Source: Alopecurus myosuroides
Lineage: Eukaryota > Streptophyta > Magnoliopsida > Poales > Poaceae
Assembly (NCBI GenBank): GCA_028641055.1
Contig: CM054059.1
Span: 110,496,263 to 110,560,262, forward strand
Direction of reading: 5' to 3'
DNA length: 64,000 bases
The stretch's first letter is position 1. Every line of letters begins with the position of its first letter. The position numbers and the translations under genes were made by a program. The notes under the pieces were generated by a model, which ran no database searches, was not told the origin of the DNA, and saw nothing but the letters and a program-made list of their open reading frames with translations. This document shows, in pieces, positions 42,801-52,690 of the stretch.

Positions 42801-43456
42801 TGCAGCACACCGTCGGGATAGAGTAAATCCCAGTCCACAGAAACTAAGGCACGATCGATTCGAGTCATGATCGGGGGGTTTCTCCCATTGCTCCACGTGA
42901 ACAGACGCCCGTGTAAGTACAGGTCTTTGAGCTCCATGTTCCCCACAAAGTCTCGGAAAGTTGCAAGAACGTTCCGATTGATCACTCCGTTGCTTTTCTC
43001 CGATGCGCGCAGCACCATGTTGAAGTCCCCAAGGACTAGCCAAGGCCCCGGACAGAGACTCCTTCTTTCGGTTAGCTCCCTAAGGAACTCCTTCTTCTCG
43101 TCCGGTCGCTGAGGTGCGTAGACTCCGGTGATCCACCAAGACGCCCCGTCAAGCGTGTGAACCTCTCCTGTGATAGCATGAGTGTCAAGGCTAATGGAAT
43201 CCACCGTCAACATCGAGGTGTCCCACGCCAGGAGGATACCACCTCTGGTGTCCATCGCGGGCAAGTAGGCGAACCCGTCGAAAGACGGGCCCAAGCATTG
43301 CATAACAGTGAACCTATCGATTACATCTAGCTTCGTCTCCTGGAGACATACTAGGCTAACATGGACGGAATCGAAAAACTCTCGTACGGCATCACGTTTG
43401 GCGGGATCATTCAATCCACGCGTGTTCCAACTCCCAACCTCTGGAGTGCAATCCAT
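39881..43456 (-). CDS. LINE ORF2: endonuclease and reverse transcriptase
   Basis: 1191 residues from the ATG at 43456; the frame is open further upstream only with non-ATG starts. The apurinic-type endonuclease occupies about residues 1-240 (SWNTRGL, QETK near 40, GDFN near 144, SDHAPL near 228). Reverse transcriptase spans about 450-760 (FRPISLV near 515, LDISRAFDSISW near 583, RQGDPSSP near 642, and FADD near 688 in place of the common YADD). A C-terminal zf-RVT-like C-C-H-C region (CFVCLQEEDTVEHITMQC) follows. No RNase H domain was recognised. No stop or frameshift. This enzyme nicks genomic DNA and copies LINE RNA at the nick. Intactness suggests a recent insertion. Confidence 0.93.
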   Translation of the reverse strand: MDCTPEVGSWNTRGLNDPAKRDAVREFFDSVHVSLVCLQETKLDVIDRFTVMQCLGPSFDGFAYLPAMDTRGGILLAWDTSMLTVDSISLDTHAITGEVHTLDGASWWITGVYAPQRPDEKKEFLRELTERRSLCPGPWLVLGDFNMVLRASEKSNGVINRNVLATFRDFVGNMELKDLYLHGRLFTWSNGRNPPIMTRIDRALVSVDWDLLYPDGVLQALSSSVSDHAPLHLSLCAALRPKKRFKFELFWTKLPGFEEEVKEAWACDARFVDPFQRLNELFRAAAAHLQAWGQREVGNVKLQLAMAHKVILRFDAAQEIRRLSDGEVWLHRALKLQVLGLASLERTIARQRSRIRWLKEGDASTKLFHAVANGRRTKNFIPAINHNGVTFTDQKGKEEVFSNTFKDLLGSIQEREHTLNLEALGLPQRELRGLDAMLTEEEVWCVIKDLPGDRAPGPDGFIGAFYKHAWQTIKPDIMAAMQKWFHGDGRGFGKLNTALITLIPKRADASRVGDFRPISLVHSFSKLCSKVLANRLRLVLGTLVSPNQSAFIRSRSLHDNFLLVRQVARKINMRRQPGVLLKLDISRAFDSISWAFLFEVLRHMGFSYSWRRRLAILLYTSSTRVLVNGVPGSKFVHARGLRQGDPSSPGFFVLAMEVLTALIAKACSTGLLERLPGITPLQRVSAFADDIVVFCKPRDEDLWVIREILGLFGEASGLRINLQKSTATLIRGTEEDESRVQAVLNCSIAPFPITYLGLQLALRPLTKTEWQPMLDRAIAFVPAWQKNMMDRSGRLVLIRAVVAARPVHHLLVSEAPVWLLEELDKWMRAFFWKGKEKINGGECLVAWEKICQPTCFGGLGVKNLRLQGAAMRTRWVWLSRTDKNRPWQGLPKFLDRDAEEIFHSLVQIEVGDGADTWFWRDRWIGGRSAKDIAPMVVELVGTRRKNSRTVQQGLLDNTWMSDMSFAGNSGSQVVRRQLVNLWIEVQGATRDATARDRFSWPCSRSGVYTAKDTYERLCQGRLRLNGHGWIWRAKAPLKGKIFAWLAVQHRLWTSDRRQRHGLQEHSSTCFVCLQEEDTVEHITMQCVFAREVWQVVLTALAPTVAAPIADDTLVSWWELRRAAVGKKEKPFFDALVILVTWSLWKNRNAWVFGNTTKQSSVHQLATASILLSNNWRHAFRGGSYDSMSSRP

Positions 43457-43497
43457 AGCAATTGGATCCTCCGAGGGTGCCGCGACCACCGCCGCGT

Positions 43498-46110
43498 CTA
43501 CATCACCGCAACGTCTCCGCTCAAGACTCCAATGCTCTCTGAAAGTGTTGGCAGCGCGGGTATCTTCTTGCCAAAAACAGCAGCAAGCACTCTCAGCTGT
43601 TGCTCGCGGAGTGGTGAATCAAAGAGCTGCCTGAACTCGCGCAAGTGCTCCTCGTTGACCACCATGTTGTCCTTCGTGATGCCAAGCGCATTGAGCAGCA
43701 CCGTATCCGCGACGCTCGCCTTCCTGGGCTGTTTACCACGCGCAGCAGAAGCAGCCGAGCGCCTAGTCACCCGAGGCGTGAAAGGCTCAGCCTCCTCCCG
43801 TACGTTAGCCACCTCAAATTCCTTCAGAAGTGGTGGCGCCAGCGTTTTCAGAATGGAAGCGCAAAAAGACTTGATCTTCAGAATGCCATCCTGCACCTGG
43901 GCCGGCCCAACCTCCCCAATGGGCTCATCCTGGCCAACACCACCACCTAACACCTCCGGGTCCACCTCCTGGGCCACCACACCATTCTCCACGGGAGGAA
44001 CACACGGCTCCGTCACGAATTGCATGTCTCTGGTGGGTCCCGCATACGAGTGGCTTCCCTCTGACAGCCCTGAAGAGACAGCTGGGCCCTCTGATAGTTT
44101 GTCCGCCATGGGCCCTAGCGGAAGCGAAGAAACCCCATCCGAAAGCGACACCTGTACGTACCCAGCAGTAGGCCCACAGGTCCGCTCCGCCACAGGGTGG
44201 GCCTCTGGGGTAGACAGGATCAAATCTGCCTCGGGATTGGAGCGCCGCATGATCCTGTCGGGGCTAGACTGGGGGGGCAGCGCACCCAACTCCTTGGGAG
44301 ACGCAACCAGCACCAACTCCCCCACGCTACCCTCCACGCGGTCCTCGGCCAACGGCTGGTCCAAACTCCTGATCCTCTCGACAGCAGTGTCAGGATCAGC
44401 CACCTTCTCGATCTCTTTCTCAGGCACCAAAGTAGCTTTGTCAGGACCGGCCAGCGAGCAGTTTTGTTCGGACGCGGAAGCAGATGTGCATCCCCCCTCT
44501 CTGTTTGAATTGGCCATGACCGTACGGCCACGAGCACGACCGGGCGCACCCACAACGTGCCCCCTTTCCACGTGGCTTCTCGTGGCACCCTCCATCGGCG
44601 GGAGGCCCCAATCGGACGACGCAGAGGCAACCTGGCAGAAGGACCTGTTCCTGGTACCCGAGGCGGCGCCGCCGCCGCCACCACCGGGGCCACGCCGCTG
44701 GTCCAGCGCCCCCCGCGTCCAAGGAAGCCGGCGACACGTCCTCCCCCCAGCCGGACCACTGGGGGGGCTGGGCAAGCCACTCTGACCGCTTCCCGGCGAA
44801 TCGCTCCAGACCCACAGCTCATCCAACGGCGTCTCCTCCTCCACACTGTCAACATGGATCAGAACTCTGTACCTCAGCGTCTCCGGCGCACTGGCTCGAC
44901 GGCCCTCCACCACCGGCTCAGGAATGACTAGCGTCCTCGCCGTCGGGATGGAATGCAGCTCCTCTGCCCACGCCGAGAGCCGCAACAGGGCCAGGTCTGT
45001 CCGCGCAACCGTGACCGGAGCGAGCTCGTCGACAACACAGGAAGTGCCCAGCAACTCCTCGGCCACCTCCCGATCCCACGCGTGCGGAGGCACACCTTCC
45101 AGCACGAGGTTAACACGCATTGGCATGACACCGTGCGTGGCCTGCGCTTGTCGATTCCAAGGGCGCAGGTGAAGTGAGAATCCCGGAAATTCCTGGACCG
45201 GCCTCGCCATCGCAGTTTGCTTGAGCTCCCTCGAAGCGAACACGATGAGGAAGTCCTCAGGGAGGTAGGAATGCACCGAGAATCTGTTCGCCGGGATCCC
45301 AAGGTAGCGCACCAGTGCCTCGTGCACTTGGGAACACGAGACCGCCGGCCGAGCACCACCGATTCTAGCCACCAAAGCGTGCTGCAGACGCCGCTCCAGC
45401 TCAATCATCCTTGGAGTGCGGCGAACCACACACAGCGACGCAGAATCCTCCACGCCCTCCAGCTGCAGAGCCGCCGAGTCCACCGCCACCACCGTTTCCG
45501 GCCACCTCTGTGGCTCAAGAATTGGCGCCGGCGGCGAAGCAGCAGCTCTGCGTCTCGGATGCTCAGGGTCGCGAATGCCACCTGCCAGACGCGCAGCACC
45601 ATCTCCCCTCCGATGATCCTCCAGGCCCCTGCGAGCCGCCTTGACCAGCGCTTCACGCCGCAGCTCCTCCTCCGAAGACGGGCTCCTGGGACGCTTGCAG
45701 TCAAGCGCGAAGTGGCCGGCGAGCCCGCAGCGGAGGCACACCACTTTGTTCGTACAGTCCTTCTTGAGATGCCCGGGCTGGAAGCACTTGAAGCAGAGCC
45801 CTTTCATGTCCGGCGGCGGTGGCGGCGAGTTCCGTGGCCCCTCCGCGTCGGAATCGCCTCTGCGCTCCACGCGACGACGCCACAACGACTTCCGGGACGG
45901 CCGCGGCTGCTCCCAGCCGCGCACCGCCTCAGCAGTCCTCCTCACGCCATCAACACGGGGAGCCCTCGAATCGACTCCCGGGCTCAGGGAGGGGGACGAC
46001 TCCGCCGAAAGGCCCATGCCCGAGACCTGCAGCCTTTCGCCACCACCGCGCCCGGCAGCCGAGCCTGCGGATCTTGGGGATCTGGGGACCCAGCTCGGGG
46101 AACCCACCAT
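43498..46110 (-). CDS. LINE ORF1: RNA-binding protein with two CCHC zinc knuckles
   Basis: 870 residues from the ATG at 46110 to TAG at 43498. Two CCHC knuckles lie at residues 106-119 (CFKCFQPGHLKKDC) and 125-138 (CLRCGLAGHFALDC). An RRM-like/DUF4283-like segment follows at about 235-410, and a long low-complexity C-terminal half comes after. It would coat the LINE RNA. ORF2 starts 41 nt after its stop, in another frame. The ORF is very GC-rich, which creates long antisense frames that are not genes. No disruption seen. Confidence 0.88.
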   Translation of the reverse strand: MVGSPSWVPRSPRSAGSAAGRGGGERLQVSGMGLSAESSPSLSPGVDSRAPRVDGVRRTAEAVRGWEQPRPSRKSLWRRRVERRGDSDAEGPRNSPPPPPDMKGLCFKCFQPGHLKKDCTNKVVCLRCGLAGHFALDCKRPRSPSSEEELRREALVKAARRGLEDHRRGDGAARLAGGIRDPEHPRRRAAASPPAPILEPQRWPETVVAVDSAALQLEGVEDSASLCVVRRTPRMIELERRLQHALVARIGGARPAVSCSQVHEALVRYLGIPANRFSVHSYLPEDFLIVFASRELKQTAMARPVQEFPGFSLHLRPWNRQAQATHGVMPMRVNLVLEGVPPHAWDREVAEELLGTSCVVDELAPVTVARTDLALLRLSAWAEELHSIPTARTLVIPEPVVEGRRASAPETLRYRVLIHVDSVEEETPLDELWVWSDSPGSGQSGLPSPPSGPAGGRTCRRLPWTRGALDQRRGPGGGGGGAASGTRNRSFCQVASASSDWGLPPMEGATRSHVERGHVVGAPGRARGRTVMANSNREGGCTSASASEQNCSLAGPDKATLVPEKEIEKVADPDTAVERIRSLDQPLAEDRVEGSVGELVLVASPKELGALPPQSSPDRIMRRSNPEADLILSTPEAHPVAERTCGPTAGYVQVSLSDGVSSLPLGPMADKLSEGPAVSSGLSEGSHSYAGPTRDMQFVTEPCVPPVENGVVAQEVDPEVLGGGVGQDEPIGEVGPAQVQDGILKIKSFCASILKTLAPPLLKEFEVANVREEAEPFTPRVTRRSAASAARGKQPRKASVADTVLLNALGITKDNMVVNEEHLREFRQLFDSPLREQQLRVLAAVFGKKIPALPTLSESIGVLSGDVAVM

Positions 46111-46306
46111 CGCGACTACGGGGGAGGGAAGATGGGGGTGGGAGTGGGCTCAGCAGGCTCGCGAGAGGTGGGCGCCGGCGCCGGAGTGGCGACCGGCGAT
46201 TGGGGTGGCCGCCGGGGCTCATCCGTGGGGCAACCAACCTTGCTAGCGAAGGAAGAAGCTTCTAGAGTATAGTAGTAGTTGGGCCCACTGGGAGGTACTA
46301 CTGGAT

Positions 46307-46672
46307 GCAAAGACCTTGCTTTTGTGTTTCGCCCCCTGACATTACGAATATGACATGTACTCCGTGCGCCTGGGTAGTAGGACAGAAATTAGTCAAAAAA
46401 AAAAGGACAAGAAATCCTCTTCTTCTCTAATTGGAGAGGAAATACCGCGCTATGGTGCATCCTAGGGATGGGCCCTCATGTCCAATTCTCTCTTATCGGG
46501 TGAAAATAAATTTTGGATTGTCTGCCATACTAATTTCATGCGAGCGCGCAGCAAAGCGCGCGTGTATCCTTCTAGTCCCATCCAATCCAAGAGATATCCT
46601 GACTTCACTGCCTCTGCTCCAAAGCTGATTTGACATGCATCATCATCCGCTCTGGTCTTCCCGATGGAGTCG
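46307..46672. other. Intergenic; left half of a diverged segmental repeat
   Basis: No gene. 46607-46672 (CAAAGCTGATTTGACATGC, then ATCCGCTYTGGTCTT) matches 52829-52890 in the same orientation, allowing mismatches. Confidence 0.55.
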
Positions 46673-46681
46673 TGTCCTTGG

Positions 46682-47574
46682 GAGAAAATTGCACACAACA
46701 CCATGCTTTGGTGTCAAAGTTGCACAGAACACAGAAAACAAACCTCTTTTGCAGCTAGTCCCAGTTTTTCGTCTAATAAGTTGCGGCTAGCCCAAAATAT
46801 TGATTTAGCAGCTTAATAAGTATCTGACATGGCTATGACCATTGTACATTATTTCTATACCGTATATACCACCATACCATGTATTGATGCTAAACTATTT
46901 TGTATTGTTCAACAAGTATAATTGACGTATCATTATTGGAAGTCAAATAGAGGCGAGCTACATGTAGCGTGGTACTCCGAAAGAAATTTAAATTTATATT
47001 TTTATTTTGTTTTAAAAATATCAAAAAGAACTCTTATAGGGTGATATGTATAAAATTTTAAAATATTTATTGTATTTTGGTCTAGGTAAAAAGACAAATT
47101 TACAGATCTAGACAATGAAATTGCACGTGTTAAATAAAATCTTGACACGTTTATCATTTTATGTAGCATAGTATAATATGTATTTACACTTAAAAAATTA
47201 TACGGATGTAGATCTCAACTTTATATACATTTACGATTTCTTTTTCCATCTTTTGAAACACTAAAGAGCAGATTCTATTTTTTCTAAAACCAAGCTACAT
47301 ATAGTTTGGCCTCTAAAACATGGTACTCGTACCATAGTCCAATTTAGGGTATGTCGTATTTTTCAAAAATTATTATATAATTAAAGTATACAGTATAAAA
47401 TGCGGTATAATGGTCATGGTTCTGCATGTCAGATACCCGTTAAGCCCCTAAATCAATATTTTGGGCTAGCCGCAACTTATTAGGCAAAGAACTGTGGCTG
47501 CCTGCAAAAGAGGTTTGATTTCTGTGTTCTGCGCTACTTTGTGACCAAAGTATGGTGTTGTGTGCAATTTTCTC
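46682..47574. mobile_element. 893-bp foldback element with long inverted termini and 9-bp target duplication (Mutator-like, non-autonomous)
   Basis: Termini start GAGAAAATTGCACACAACAC. The two arms pair over about 185 bp (46682-46867 against 47574-47388) with some mismatches, including the shared GGCTAGCCCAAAATATTGAT. The 9-bp duplication TGTCCTTGG is perfect (46673-46681 and 47575-47583), the length made by Mutator-like transposases. The centre is AT-rich with no ORF. Confidence 0.85.
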
Positions 47575-47583
47575 TGTCCTTGG

Positions 47584-47940
47584 GGTCACTGCATCTGCTC
47601 CAAAACTGACGTGAGAATCCCTGTGCACTGTTCACGCGGCGAACCAAAGACAGGGGGCCATGGTAGTAACAATATTTGTACGAGTCAGGGAGCGTGGTGT
47701 TTTGAAAAAAATACAAATATACTCCCTCAGCTCGGATTTACGAGCCAGAGGGAGCCAGGGGGAGTATGTATTTGGAAGCCTAAAAATAATCTATTTAAAA
47801 TAATATGTACGTATATGGTTTCAACATATTTTATACATCAATATAAAATATAGTACTTTTCAAACTAACCTATTGTATTTTTAACATGTTGGTCGATTTG
47901 TCGCGTAAGGGCACTATTGTATTTTTAACATATTGGTCTC
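47584..47940. other. Intergenic; right half of the segmental repeat
   Basis: No gene. GTATTTGGAAGYCTAA at about 47766 and GTGGTGTTTTG at about 47693 recur in order at about 53270 and 53115. Confidence 0.5.
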
Positions 47941-48025
47941 TCAGGCTGGTCACAATGGGAATAACATAGTTAATGACATACACATTTTTCTAGACTATGT
48001 TACCTTCACAATAGGTAGTAACTAA

Positions 48026-49462
48026 GAGCATGTCTAACAGACCCCCTATGTTTTCACTCCCTAAGACGCGTGTAGAGGTCCCTGTATGCACATTTCGCCG
48101 GCCAAAAACTCGTGCGAGCTAGCAGATCCCCTACCTCCACCCCGTAAAACAGAATATTCTGTTTTACGGTGTGGGGGTAGGGGGCCTGCTAGCTCGCACG
48201 AGCTTTTGGCCCCTCACAAAACAGGGTTTTGAACATTTTGCATATTAATGCAACATCTCACATTGCATAAAATTTTCGAAGCACACAATAATCATCATAA
48301 ATATTACATTCAATGTTTCAAACAATAAAATTATCAAAGCACACAATAATAATTCTAATTATTACAATCAATGTTTCACACAATAAAATGTTTTCTGAAC
48401 TGCCAATCAATGTTTCACACATAGAAGAAGAGGAAATGAATCATTGGCCATGCAACTGCCAGTGGTGATCGATCAGATCTTGGGTGAGCTGGTGATGAGT
48501 CTCAGCACATTCAATGCCGCGATGCCCTGCAAGAAAAGCTTCAAGCCGATCAGAGTTTCTCTCGGGCACCCTCATGGCAGCTGATATTTTCTGATATGGG
48601 CTAAATCCCATGACTTGGGCGGCATTCCTCCGTTGCTTGAAATAATCGGAATTTGCTTCACAGTCTTTCACGATTTTGGTGAACAAACTCGTACGCGTGC
48701 GATATCTCCTACGGAAGAGACGGGGGGATAGGTAGGTACCTCGGCAAAATAATCTTGCCACAGCTGTTCGTGGCCGAGCGCGCGGTTCCGCGGGATACAT
48801 ATGCAGCCCATCGTGGAACCTCTTCTCTGATCTAGCAACTTCGCGCGGTCTTCGAGCTCCTTGATGCGGAAGAGGTGCTGCATCATCTCCATGTCGTCGT
48901 CGTTCACCAGCTCGTCGAGGTCCGAATCCCCCGATGACCAGCTCGACGAATCATCGGAATACTCCAAATCATCCATGGTGGCGTCCGCAGACATCTACGA
49001 CGGTGAAGCAAAGATCAGACCCAAAGCGAAATCGAAGAGGAACGCGGCACGGCGAGTACTCACCGTGGGGCAGCGGCGGAGATGCACGCGGCGCGGCGAG
49101 TCGAGGGGCGCCGAGGTCCGGCGAGGGTCCGGCGGGGGTGCGGCGGGGTCCGGCGGATGTGCGGCGGCTCGGAGGCGACCGGATCTACGCGGCGGCGGCT
49201 GGCGGTGGGGCGGAGGAAAACGGGGTTCCCAGCTGAAACTTCAGCGCGCCCTAGCTCGCATGAGGTAGAGGGTTCACCCTCTACATCCCCTCCCGACCCC
49301 CACATGTAGGGGTCGACGGGCCGCCCCCTACCGAAACTTGTAAAAATTCGTCCGGGGTGCTTGATTTAGGGGGTCTGCTAGATGGCCGGATAGAGCCCAA
49401 ACCCGTATATCAGCGGTTATTATACGGGTTTGGGCCATTTAGGGGGTCTGTTAGACATGCTC
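48026..49462 (-). mobile_element. Harbinger deletion derivative nested in a MITE
   Basis: 1437 bp with termini GAGCATGTCTAACAGACCCC and inverse, flanked by TAA (48023-48025 and 49463-49465). Carries the two ends of a transposase gene on the minus strand but no catalytic core. Confidence 0.9.
48441..48994 (-). pseudogene. Harbinger transposase with catalytic core deleted
   Basis: The ATG at 48994 opens an acidic N-terminus (MSADATMDDLEYSDDSSS). A frameshift near 48735 leads to the helix-turn-helix region (LFRRRYRTRTSLFTKIV, then FKQRRNAAQVMGFSPYQK). The sequence then jumps directly to the C-terminal tail (AETHHQLTQDLIDHHWQLHG). The whole DDE region is missing, so this copy can only move if a related transposase acts in trans. 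Confidence 0.85.
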
Positions 49463-50669
49463 TAACATGTGATGTCATGCAAAACCGCATTGATTAGTTT
49501 GTAGACTCATATTGTATAGAAATTTGTGATGTTACGGTAACTAGCTATGTTATCACACTCCTCTCTCACATCATTAAATACTTGTTATGTCACCTTTTTT
49601 GCCTACATGATATCTATGTTACTACTCAAATTACTCCCTATGTGACCAGCCTCATGTCCACTCTCCTTGTGTTGTTTATGGGCATTTCTTCGGCCATTAT
49701 GATCACGTGTGGTGGATACATAAGCAGCGGAACGCAATCGACAACGCAAGACACTAGGGACGTGTTTGTTTCGGGAAAATCGCCCGTTATTCTTTTTTTG
49801 TTTTTTGTTTTTAAATCGCCCGTTATTCGATAACGGTGGAAGCTGATTCCCTTAAACATGTTTGTTTATGTCAGCCCAGTAACGCATACCATGGTAACGA
49901 ATACAGCCCAGACCAACTTTGGTTCCGCCCAACCCCCACCGTAAACAGGTTGCGTTACCGGGGGACGTACGCTCGCATCTCACTCGTCGGCTCCTCCAAT
50001 CCCGTCGCCCCTCTGTCGAGTCCGCCGCCGGCGCCGGCGCGACACAGGTCGGCGTCCTCTCGGCAAGATCTACCGCAGCTGAGCAGAGGCGAAGACACGC
50101 GACGCGAGGAACAACAGCTGCAACGACGTGCGAGGAGCAGCGGCCGCCACCGATCCGGTTCCGAGGTACTCCTCCGAATCCGACGCCATCCTTGTGTGAT
50201 CCATCTTCTTCTCCTCTTCCTGGCCAAACGGAGGCAGTAGAGTGGTTACGAACTCCATGCTTGAGCCCAGAATCGTGATGGTTAGGGTTAGGGTATCTTT
50301 TCCTTTCTTGTTTCTTTTCCTGGATTTGTCTAGTTCTTGGATCTGCTAATGTCAGCTATTAACACCATTGACGTCATTAACTTTAGCCAGTACGAAAATT
50401 GCCCCTCAATATCCGGGATACTTCTTATAGACAGAAGTTGAGCACCTGTTGATTTGTTTTTGTACGGTTTGGTTCAGGCACTTGTATGACTTATGGATTA
50501 AAATAGCTCTAGCTTATAGCACCTATGATTAAGCATTGAGGACAATAGGACACCTTGACTTATGGATAAAAATAGCTCTAGCTTATTTCCATTGAACATT
50601 ACCAAGTTATTTCGTAAAGTCTGCAACTAAGCGCCACATTTTAGCATCGCTATTCCCTTCTACGGGGAC

Positions 50670-51072
50670 ATGGTTTCTACGGGGACAACTAGACGGCCTG
50701 TTGACTCTCTCTCTATGGATACAACTAGTTCCAAGAGACAAAAGAAGGATGCTAGGCCAAAAAGGGCGACAGGGCCAAGTGATCCTTTTGCATCTATGCT
50801 TCATGATGTTAACAGCCTGCTAAACACTGTGACACAGCATGTGGGTACAATGGCAGCATCATTGACAGCATCATTGGCGCGAGAAGAGTCGCAGGAGGAC
50901 CCTCGGCAAAAAATGAAAGAAAAGGCCATTGGTGAATTGGCTAGACTTTCCTTCACCGGCACAGAAATCGTGGAGGCAGCAAGCATATTTGCAAAAGCTC
51001 CAGAGCAAATGAACATGATGCTTGCTCTTCCACCTAATCTAAGGAGGGAGTTTGTGCTCAAGATGCTAAAAG
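50670..51072 (+). CDS. Myb/SANT-like Harbinger partner protein, C-terminal fragment
   Basis: About 134 residues. The recognisable part is ELARLSFTGTEIVEAASIFA followed by MMLALPPNLRREFVLKML, as found near the C-terminus of plant proteins of the At2g29880 type and Harbinger ORF1 products. The DNA-binding Myb/SANT domain that should precede it is missing. A splice donor (AAAG|GTAATA) at 51073 and an acceptor (TTGGCAG) ending at 51878 could add one codon and a stop; without splicing the frame runs to 51104. Confidence 0.55.
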
Positions 51073-51104
51073 GTAATACCATTTTGCTGAAATTTACATT
51101 ATGA

Positions 51105-52370
51105 CCTTTGTCCATTGGATTCTCTGTCTTACATAATCCATATACAAGAAGCATCTGTTGTTTTGACATCCATATCTATCATTGAGATGCTTATGGTTTC
51201 TTGTCTTAGGTAATATATATACATCACAGTAGAAGACATAGTTGTGTTCTCTGTAATCAACTTTCAAAAGCAAGATGTTAACCTTTTTTATACTTTGCCC
51301 TATGGACTAACAGTAGGAGACGTAGTTTTGTTTTGATGCGACGTGCGTGTCTCTTGTTCGTAGTCTTGTAGCATTGTATATATCGTCGTCGATGGCTAGT
51401 TGGCTATATGCTTAATGCTACTACTGCTATACATGGTTTCTATGTGCGAATCTTTGCTTCCAGCATCCTGCTACACATTTGAATAGAGAGACGAATAGAG
51501 AAAGAATAACTACTACCGCAAGCTAGTTTCAGGATAATTGTTCGTGAGCCTCTTTAGTCTGATTCTTGACAATAGGCACTACTTCGGTGTATCTCTAGAC
51601 ATTATTGCCCCCCTCACCTAGGAACTTTGGAAACAATAATAAAGTTCTAGACACCTAGTCCCCCGTTTCTAAATCGCATAATTAAATCCACTTTGACAGC
51701 TTGGACTCATTGTAGTGAATTAATTGAACATTGTAATTTAAACTCTTCTGAAGTTTAGATATGCTTTTTTCATTGAACTTTAGATCTGCTTGATTGGTTT
51801 TATAGTTGTGATTCATGCATTTTTCATATAATTAATAATCTTGCTAATTATTTCTTATCCAATACATTTTATTGGCAGATTAGAGAAATATGCATGGTGA
51901 CATGGTTGATGAGAAGAGAAATATGCATGGTTGATGCATTAGAGAAATATGCGGTGACATGAAAGAAACATTTCAAGGTTGATGATTAAGTTATTTGCGA
52001 GACTTCTGTAATGTGTTTATGTTTATCCACTTTCCAAATTATGTGCAAATCGTTGAATTCACTATTTGTGTTGATGACTTAATATGCATGTGCAAGTGCT
52101 GTCAAATCATGTGATGGTTAATCTATGACCAACGGTTTAAAGATGTTGCATTGGATGCATAGAAAAATATATTTATGTGCTGGTTAAACCATGGTTAATT
52201 TATGTGCTGGTTAAACCATGGTTAAATTATGTGCTCCCTTTTAGGAATTGATAATTGTGATGATGAAGCACCTGTGAGTTGCACGTGAAAGCTGTTGTCT
52301 TGTTCTGTATGTTGGAATTCTCCAAAGCGTCGATGTAATCAAGTTACAGTGCCCAAACCAAACAGTGTTA
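51105..52370. other. Non-coding interior of the Harbinger-like element
   Basis: AT-rich DNA. Local duplications such as TTTATGTGCTGGTTAAACCA (twice at about 52173-52215) and GAGAAATATGCATGGT (twice at about 51884-51930). No gene. Confidence 0.5.
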
Positions 52371-52497
52371 AGGGACCTAGTGACGCTACGTAGCTGCACC
52401 AAACAGGTCCTTGTTTGTACAGGTCGGAGCTGTTACAGTCAGTAAAGTGTTACCCATTACGTTTGCGTTACAGCTGCACAAAACAAACACGTCCTAG

Positions 52498-52690
52498 GTT
52501 CGTGCTTTCATGAAAACTATCAACACCGGGACTCGTTCTTGGGTGAGTGTGGGATGCGCGGTCTCACACTTCTTCTCCCTAGTGTAGGGTCTTGTGTTAA
52601 GTTGTATGGTGCGGTTTTATCAGTCTCCAATGCATAAACTCTTTATGTCTTTCTATCAATGAAACAACGCAAAGTTCGCGGAAAAAAAAA
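52498..52690 (+). mobile_element. Truncated LINE 3' tail
   Basis: Ends CTATCAATGAAACAACGCAA, then AGTTCGCGGAAAAAAAAA. This is the usual 3' end of plant LINEs on the plus strand. The 5' part is lost, cut by the adjacent Harbinger-like element. The similar tail of the complete LINE ends ...TCGCGAAAAAAAAAA. Confidence 0.55.

Larger units (their letters stand above)
39755..46294 (-). mobile_element. Full-length LINE (plant L1-type retrotransposon)
   Basis: About 6.5 kb on the minus strand: 5' leader (46294-46111), ORF1, ORF2, a short 3' untranslated region and a poly(A) tail seen as ten T at 39755-39764. Both ORFs are open. A possible decayed target duplication is GTACGTATGGAT (39742-39753) against GTACTACTGGAT (46295-46306), with three mismatches; the right limit depends on it. 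Confidence 0.88.
47944..49651. mobile_element. MITE-like element (GGCTGGTCAC termini) split by a Harbinger insertion
   Basis: Left terminus GGCTGGTCACAATGGGAATA, right terminus TTACTCCCTATGTGACCAGCC. Flanked by TCA at 47941-47943 and 49652-49654. Without the nested Harbinger it is about 270 bp. The superfamily is uncertain. Confidence 0.75.
49758..52494 (+). mobile_element. Harbinger-like element retaining only the Myb-like ORF
   Basis: 2737 bp with inverted termini GGACGTGTTTGTTT, flanked by TAG (49755-49757 and 52495-52497). No transposase domain is found. One ORF (50670) resembles the C-terminal part of the Myb/SANT-like partner protein of PIF/Harbinger elements. 49980-50230 is GC-rich and may be leader sequence. 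Confidence 0.75.

Noticed and set aside
43457..43489. Non-ATG upstream start for LINE ORF2
   Set aside because: The first codon is GTG; the first ATG at 43456 lies just before the endonuclease domain.
43361..44785. 474-codon plus-strand open frame, and others at 44557-46272
   Set aside because: Antisense shadows of the GC-rich LINE ORF1; no domain and low complexity.
49836..50278. Open frames at 49836-50240 and 49919-50278
   Set aside because: GC-rich leader of the Harbinger-like element; no domain on either strand.
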